From an archaeon (GTDB taxonomy: Archaea; EX4484-52; B79-G9): 16,863 nt of DNA. The position numbers and the translations under genes were made by a program. The notes below the pieces were generated by a model. That model was not told the origin of the DNA. It did not search any database and saw nothing but the letters and a program-made list of their open reading frames with translations. This document shows positions 12,895-16,863 of this stretch, one piece after another (the first letter of the stretch is position 1; every line of letters starts with the position of its first letter). Location of the stretch: assembly GCA_013139905.1 (NCBI GenBank), contig WSZW01000184.1, forward strand, positions 1-16,863, in the 5' to 3' direction.

Positions 12895-14094
12895 ATGGAC
12901 GAAAAAAAACAAACTATTTATGAAAAAGCTTTAGATGCTCATAAAAAAACAAAAGGTAAAATTGCAATTTTAGCAAAAATGCCTGCAAAAACAAGCGAAG
13001 ATTTATCCATTGCATACACTCCCGGTGTTGCAGAACCTTGTCGTCAAATATACAAAAACAAAGAAAGCGTTTATGATTACACATCAAAAGGAAATCTTAT
13101 AGCTGTCGTCTCTGACGGTTCGGCAGTACTCGGTCTTGGTAATATTGGTCCAAAAGCCGCTATGCCTGTAATGGAAGGAAAAGCAATTCTTTTCAAAGAA
13201 TTTGGCGATATTGACGCATTTCCAATATGTTTAGATACACAAAATACCGACGAAATAATAAAAACAATCAAAAATATAGCACCAACATTTGGCGGAATAA
13301 ATCTGGAAGATATTTCAGCACCCCGTTGTTTTGAGATTGAAAAAAAATTAAAAGAAGAATTGGATATTCCCGTATTTCATGATGATCAGCATGGCACTGC
13401 AATAGTTGTTTTAGCAGCCATTATAAATGCATTAAAAGTCGTAAAAAAAGACAAAAATGATGTCTCTGTTGTAATTTCCGGTGCAGGAGCTGCCGGAATG
13501 GCAATTGCAAAAATAATACATACTTATGGTGTTAAAGACATAATTATTTGTGATACAAAAGGTGCAATCTATAATGGACGCAAAGAAAACATGAATGCTT
13601 ACAAAATAGAAATTGCAAAACAAACAAACAAAGAAAATAAAACTGGAAATCTTGAAGATGTTATAGTGGGCGCAGACATATTTATCGGCGTTTCAAAACC
13701 AAAAGTAATGACTGAAAATATGGTATCTTCAATGAATAAAGACGCAATTGTTCTTGCAATGTCAAACCCTGAACCGGAAATCATGCCTGATTTAGCAAAA
13801 AATGCAGGCGCTAAAATTGTAGGAACCGGAAGGTCTGATTTTCCAAATCAGGTAAATAACGTTTTAGCATTTCCCGGGATTTTTAGAGGCGCTCTTGACG
13901 TTCGCGCAAGTGATATAACAAAAGAAATGAATTTAGCCGCCGCAAATGCAATCGCAAGTTTAATTGATGATGAAAAATTATCTAAAGACAATATACTACC
14001 ACTAGCAACAGACTTTAAAGTTGCCAAAAAAGTAGCCTCTGCAGTATCTAATGCAGCAATTGCTTGCGGGGTTGCAAGAATAACTAAACAATAA
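12895..14094 (+). CDS. Malic enzyme (short, NAD(P)-dependent)
   Basis: 399 residues, the usual length for the prokaryotic short malic enzyme without a phosphotransacetylase tail. It decarboxylates malate to pyruvate while reducing NAD(P). Seen in order: AYTPGVAEPC (40-49, catalytic Tyr), VVSDGSAVLGLGNIGP (71-86), MEGKAILFKEFG (93-104, catalytic Lys), NLEDISAPRCFEIE (136-149), VFHDDQHGTA (160-169, metal ligands), the dinucleotide loop SGAGAAGMA (195-203), ICDTKG (218-223) and MSNPEPE (289-295). The Asp ending the second strand leans towards NAD. Shine-Dalgarno AGGTG (12885-12889) is five bases before the ATG. Last gene of the redox run; a T-rich stretch follows. Confidence 0.95.
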   Translation: MDEKKQTIYEKALDAHKKTKGKIAILAKMPAKTSEDLSIAYTPGVAEPCRQIYKNKESVYDYTSKGNLIAVVSDGSAVLGLGNIGPKAAMPVMEGKAILFKEFGDIDAFPICLDTQNTDEIIKTIKNIAPTFGGINLEDISAPRCFEIEKKLKEELDIPVFHDDQHGTAIVVLAAIINALKVVKKDKNDVSVVISGAGAAGMAIAKIIHTYGVKDIIICDTKGAIYNGRKENMNAYKIEIAKQTNKENKTGNLEDVIVGADIFIGVSKPKVMTENMVSSMNKDAIVLAMSNPEPEIMPDLAKNAGAKIVGTGRSDFPNQVNNVLAFPGIFRGALDVRASDITKEMNLAAANAIASLIDDEKLSKDNILPLATDFKVAKKVASAVSNAAIACGVARITKQ

Positions 14095-14142
14095 TTATTT
14101 TATTAAGTTAAACAGTAAATATTAATAACGACGTGAACTGAT

Positions 14143-14667
14143 ATGATTTTAGAACAAATATTAACTTCTTTATGGTTTATATTGCCTGCATATTTTGCAA
14201 ACGCGGCACCGGTATTTGTAAAAATAATAACAAAACCACACCCATTAGATCGCGGAAAATTATTTTTTGATAAAAAACCAATATTAGGCAAAGGAAAAAC
14301 AATAGAGGGTTTTTTGTTTGCCGTAATAATTGGTATTGTGGTTGGTTTCATTCAATCAAATTTTAATCATTTAATTCCTACTGCAGAAATAAAAATGACT
14401 GTTACTTTGGCGTTTATTTTGGCTTTCGGTGCAATGTTTGGTGATATTTTTGCAAGTTTTTTAAAACGCCGTGCAGGTTTTAAACGCGGAGAATCTGTAT
14501 TTCTTTTAGATCAACTTGATTTTGTAATTATGGCATTATTATTTGCAACCGTTGTAGTATCGCCACCACTTTATGTGTGGGTAATTTTAATGATAATAAC
14601 GCCATTAGCGAATTTATTGTCTAATGTTTTGGCTTATGTATTAAAACTAAAGGATGTATGGTGGTAA
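14143..14667 (+). CDS. carS: CDP-archaeol synthase (CarS)
   Basis: 174 residues, an integral membrane cytidylyltransferase that activates digeranylgeranylglyceryl phosphate with CTP to give CDP-archaeol, the branch point for polar head groups of archaeal membranes. Motifs: NAAPVF (20-25), HPLDRGK (33-39), LGKGKTIEGF (48-57), FGDIFASFLKRRAGFKRGE (99-117) and LLDQLDF (121-127), with four or five hydrophobic helices around them. A weak GTGA Shine-Dalgarno-like element precedes ATG 14143, and a TATA-like TAAATATTAA lies about 23 bases upstream. The next gene overlaps it by ten bases and acts on its product, a clear two-gene lipid operon. Confidence 0.94.
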   Translation: MILEQILTSLWFILPAYFANAAPVFVKIITKPHPLDRGKLFFDKKPILGKGKTIEGFLFAVIIGIVVGFIQSNFNHLIPTAEIKMTVTLAFILAFGAMFGDIFASFLKRRAGFKRGESVFLLDQLDFVIMALLFATVVVSPPLYVWVILMIITPLANLLSNVLAYVLKLKDVWW

Positions 14668-15242
14668 TTATATTAAAACAAATAGAAAACCGACATCCAA
14701 AAATAAGACGCAAGCTTTTAGCCCCATTTATAATTAACATTAATCCAAATAAAGTTACTTTTATAGCTTTAGTTTGCGCATTTTTATCCGGGTATTTTTT
14801 CTATACTGATTATCTTGTTTTAGCCGCAATATTTTTAGCATTGAATGGTTTTTTAGATGTGCTTGATGGTGAAATTGCAAAAAAAGGAAAGCCTACAAAA
14901 AGAGGCGATTTTTTAGATCATTCTTTTGATAGAATTTCAGATACTGCAATTTTTGTAGGTCTTGCATACAATCCTGTAATGCCTACCGAATTAACGTTAA
15001 TGACGCTTATTTGTGTTCTTCTTGTATCATATCTTGGAACTCAGGCACAGGCACTTACCGATAAACGAATGTATGGTGGTGTTATGGGTCGGGCAGAACG
15101 CGGAATAATTTTATTTGCCGCAGCAATTACAACGTATTTATTCATGGAAGTATTAGTATATTCATTATATCTTATAGTGATATTATCTGTAATAACCTTT
15201 TTACAGCGTTTTTACTCGCTTTACCGCGATCTTAAAGATTAA
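14658..15242 (+). CDS. CDP-alcohol phosphatidyltransferase, likely archaetidylinositol phosphate synthase
   Basis: 194 residues with about six membrane helices. The family motif is seen as DVLDGEIAKKGKPTKRGDFLDHSFD (first half from 67, second half to 91): the D-x-x-D-G-x-x-A core, then G83, D87 and D91, the metal and base-binding residues. Lys replaces the usual Arg after Ala, and the stretch to G83 is one residue shorter than the forms I know. The enzyme joins CDP-archaeol to an alcohol phosphate. The archaetidylinositol phosphate group fits best by general resemblance and linkage to carS, but archaetidylserine or archaetidylglycerol phosphate synthase is possible. ATG 14658 overlaps carS by ten bases, with AAGGA just upstream inside carS, indicating translational coupling. 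Confidence 0.85.
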   Translation: MVVIILKQIENRHPKIRRKLLAPFIININPNKVTFIALVCAFLSGYFFYTDYLVLAAIFLALNGFLDVLDGEIAKKGKPTKRGDFLDHSFDRISDTAIFVGLAYNPVMPTELTLMTLICVLLVSYLGTQAQALTDKRMYGGVMGRAERGIILFAAAITTYLFMEVLVYSLYLIVILSVITFLQRFYSLYRDLKD

Positions 15243-15257
15243 TTATAATTATTTTTA

Positions 15258-15905
15258 TTATTTTAAAAATCGTTTAATCGTACAATAAATAAATGAATAA
15301 ATGCTCGTATTTTTAACAAGACGTGGTCTTGTTTTTCCTAATTTAATTGCATTAATTATGCTTTTTTCAGTTTTTTCGTTTGCATCAATTTCGGTATATG
15401 CATTTCCAATTTCGCGTAAACTATGAGCATCCGAACCGCCTGTCTGAGAAATATTTAATTTTTTAGCCATTTTTTCGGCTTTTTTATTCATCAATAATGA
15501 TCGCGCGTTTGTCGTTTCAATAGCATCAAACCCAACTTTCAAGAATTGATACATTTTTGTCCTGTGAGATATTTCCGGGTATGGGTGCGCCGCAACAGCA
15601 ATACCGTCTTGTTTATGTATTTCATTAATTGTTTCTTTCACACTCATCCCTTTTTTGATAACATCCGTTACTCCGTATGCAAGTATGTCTCCGGATTTAC
15701 TTTTAATTTCACAACCACTAATAACTATAATATTTTGTTTTGCACCTTCTTTTTTGGCATCTAAAAGACCATCAACGGTGTTGTGATCTGTAAGTGCAAT
15801 CCCGTCAAGACCCTTTCGTTTAGCTTCAAGAATTATATTTTGTATTGTTTCAAAACCATCTTTAGAATAATGTGAGTGTACATGCAAATCAAGTTTAAGT
15901 TTCAT
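15258..15905 (-). CDS. PHP-domain metal-dependent phosphoesterase
   Basis: 215 residues with all PHP motifs: DLHVHSHYSKDG (6-17), ALTDHNTVDG (37-46), ISGCEIKS (62-69), AAHPYP (105-110) and TGGSDAHS (155-162). These His, Asp and Glu residues bind two or three metals; the family hydrolyses phosphoesters, and TrpH-like relatives act on nucleoside 3',5'-bisphosphates or oligonucleotides. A basic C-terminal tail (YSFIYCTIKRFLK) follows the domain. Substrate cannot be told from sequence. Start: ATG 15905 with a TATA box 25 bases away and no Shine-Dalgarno. It converges on the lipid operon, with a T-rich spacer of 15 bases between stops, and diverges from DUF63. Confidence 0.9.
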   Translation of the reverse strand: MKLKLDLHVHSHYSKDGFETIQNIILEAKRKGLDGIALTDHNTVDGLLDAKKEGAKQNIIVISGCEIKSKSGDILAYGVTDVIKKGMSVKETINEIHKQDGIAVAAHPYPEISHRTKMYQFLKVGFDAIETTNARSLLMNKKAEKMAKKLNISQTGGSDAHSLREIGNAYTEIDANEKTEKSIINAIKLGKTRPRLVKNTSIYSFIYCTIKRFLK

Positions 15906-15924
15906 GAATTTCTATTGTTCAAAC

Positions 15925-15934
15925 ATATATATAA
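15925..15934. promoter_or_regulatory. Single TATA box apparently shared by two divergent leaderless genes
   Basis: ATATATATAA lies in a 50-base gap between two start codons: its centre is about 25 bases from the PHP ATG (15905) and about 26 bases from the DUF63 ATG (15956). No second TATA-like box or Shine-Dalgarno is present in the gap. Confidence 0.65.
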
Positions 15935-15955
15935 CTTATCGGCAAATAGTCGTGT

Positions 15956-16744
15956 ATGAAACAATGGCTTTTAGATGAGTTTTGGTATCCATTATTTATG
16001 GATGGTTCCTATACAACTGGTGAAACATTAATCTATGCTGCAATATTTATATTTTTCGTATTTTTAGCATTTAAGATATTTAAAAAACTAGACGTAAAAT
16101 TTAACAAAAGTTTCTATTTGGGCTGGACTTTATGGATAGTTGCAATGGCGTCCGTTCGTGTTTTAGAAGATTATAGTATATTAACATCAAGATTGTTCAT
16201 AACACCATATATAGATTTTATTTTCGGCGGAACGGCCATTAGTTTAATTGTATTATTCAAGTATTTAGACAAAAAAAAGATAGTTTCATTTAATCGTGCA
16301 TGGATAGCATCACCATTAATTATATTAATCCCTGCACTGGCATATATTCCATTTAGAAATTTTAATGGCGTATTGATTGTTTTTGGTCTTGTCATAGTTT
16401 CCCATGTCGTGCTTGAACTTATTGGAAAAAACAAAAAACTTCAAACCTTATTGTCAAAAGAAAACAAAACAATCCTTTTATCGCATCTTTTAGATGCAAG
16501 CGCAACATTTACCGCCATTGCGTTTTTCGGCGCATATGAAAAACACGTACTTCCTTCATTTTTAATTAATATTTTTGGTCCTTGGATAATGTTCCCGTTA
16601 AAATTAATCGTTGTCGGTTTCGTATTATATTATCTTGACAAAGAACAAACAGACGCATATGAAACAAAATACATCAAACTTTTCATATTTTCGCTAGGAA
16701 TAGGAACGGGATTAAGAGGCATATTACAAATTTTGGGATATTAA
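15956..16744 (+). CDS. DUF63 family archaeal membrane protein
   Basis: 262 residues with about seven to eight hydrophobic segments. The pattern matches the archaeal DUF63 family: an N-terminal soluble stretch with YPLF and YTTGETLIYA, a central RVLEDYSI (68-75) and FITPYIDF (81-88), then SHLLDASATFTAIAFFG (176-192), YEKHVLP (194-200), WIMFPLKLIVV (210-220), and the closing LGIGTGLRGILQ (247-258). Conserved charged residues (His, Asp, Glu, Lys, Arg) within membrane segments suggest an enzyme or transporter, but function is unknown. Leaderless start 26 bases from the shared TATA box. Confidence 0.88.
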   Translation: MKQWLLDEFWYPLFMDGSYTTGETLIYAAIFIFFVFLAFKIFKKLDVKFNKSFYLGWTLWIVAMASVRVLEDYSILTSRLFITPYIDFIFGGTAISLIVLFKYLDKKKIVSFNRAWIASPLIILIPALAYIPFRNFNGVLIVFGLVIVSHVVLELIGKNKKLQTLLSKENKTILLSHLLDASATFTAIAFFGAYEKHVLPSFLINIFGPWIMFPLKLIVVGFVLYYLDKEQTDAYETKYIKLFIFSLGIGTGLRGILQILGY

Positions 16745-16767
16745 AAAATTATAAATAAATAATCTAT

Positions 16768-16797
16768 AAAAAAAGAAAAAATAGGCGCTAAACCGCC
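16768..16797 (-). terminator. Intrinsic-type terminator for the partial minus-strand gene
   Basis: On the minus strand, GGCG and CGCC (16797-16794 and 16787-16784) can pair around a 6-base loop and are followed by TATTTTTTCTTTTTTT. It lies downstream of the stop at 16831 and supports that gene being real. Confidence 0.55.
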
Positions 16798-16830
16798 ATA
16801 TATTATTATATATTCTAAGAATTTATCTTA

Positions 16831-16863
16831 TTATTCCACAGGTTTATTCATAGCAGGTGTATC
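16831..16863 (-). CDS. 3' end of a minus-strand gene (C-terminus DTPAMNKPVE)
   Basis: The last 33 bases, read on the minus strand, give ten codons ending PAMNKPVE and a TAA stop at 16833-16831. Only the C-terminus lies in the window, so the product cannot be named. The downstream hairpin and T-run on the same strand are the main support. Confidence 0.45.
   Translation of the reverse strand, partial: DTPAMNKPVE

Overview
This AT-rich window is archaeal chromosomal DNA. Evidence: CDP-archaeol synthase (carS) overlapping a CDP-alcohol phosphatidyltransferase (ether-lipid synthesis), an archaeal wyosine enzyme (Taw3), an ADP-forming acyl-CoA synthetase beta subunit, a DUF63 membrane protein, several Lrp/MarR-type winged-helix regulators, and TATA boxes placed about 25-28 bases before start codons. 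The exact lineage cannot be fixed by reading alone. Small compact genes and low GC are compatible with a DPANN archaeon or another AT-rich euryarchaeal-type genome.

Layout. 1-487 (-): 5' part of a stomatin/slipin (SPFH) gene. 488-841: gene-free, with three copies of an ACTAAACTAAAC repeat in front of nog1 (842-1861, +). 2120-2665 (+): Lrp-like regulator, converging on taw3 (2708-3262, -) and acdB (3306-3950, -). 4028-4477 (+): a tiny HTH protein followed by a ubiquitin-like sulfur carrier ending in GG. 4504-5535 (-): an Lrp-type regulator with two complete HTH plus sensor units in one chain. 5668-6042 (+): an unrecognised 124-residue protein with a strong Shine-Dalgarno. 6068-7834 (-): CPA2-type cation/proton antiporter with an RCK_N-like domain. 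7910-8458 (-): HEMTH zincin-like protein with a Cys-rich tail. 8546-8884 (-): winged-helix regulator rich in Cys, divergent from thioredoxin.

8966-14094 (+) is a tight run of seven genes: thioredoxin, CoA-binding protein, small two-helix membrane protein, thioredoxin reductase, glutamate dehydrogenase, NAD kinase, malic enzyme. Gaps are 9-24 bases. The set reads as a thiol-redox and pyridine-nucleotide module: NAD kinase makes NADP, the two dehydrogenases may recharge it, and TrxR passes electrons to thioredoxin. A 13-base palindrome between the regulator and thioredoxin is a candidate operator. carS and the phosphatidyltransferase follow (14143-15242), then a PHP phosphoesterase (15258-15905, -) and DUF63 (15956-16744, +) that seem to share one TATA box. 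The last 33 bases carry the 3' end of another minus-strand gene with a likely intrinsic terminator.

No tRNA, rRNA, CRISPR array, insertion sequence or phage gene was seen. The window looks like core chromosome. The more unusual points are the fused double-Lrp regulator with inverted repeats around its TATA box, the redox module with its divergent Cys-rich regulator, the shared bidirectional TATA, the Cys-tailed zincin-like protein, and the mixture of leaderless and Shine-Dalgarno genes.
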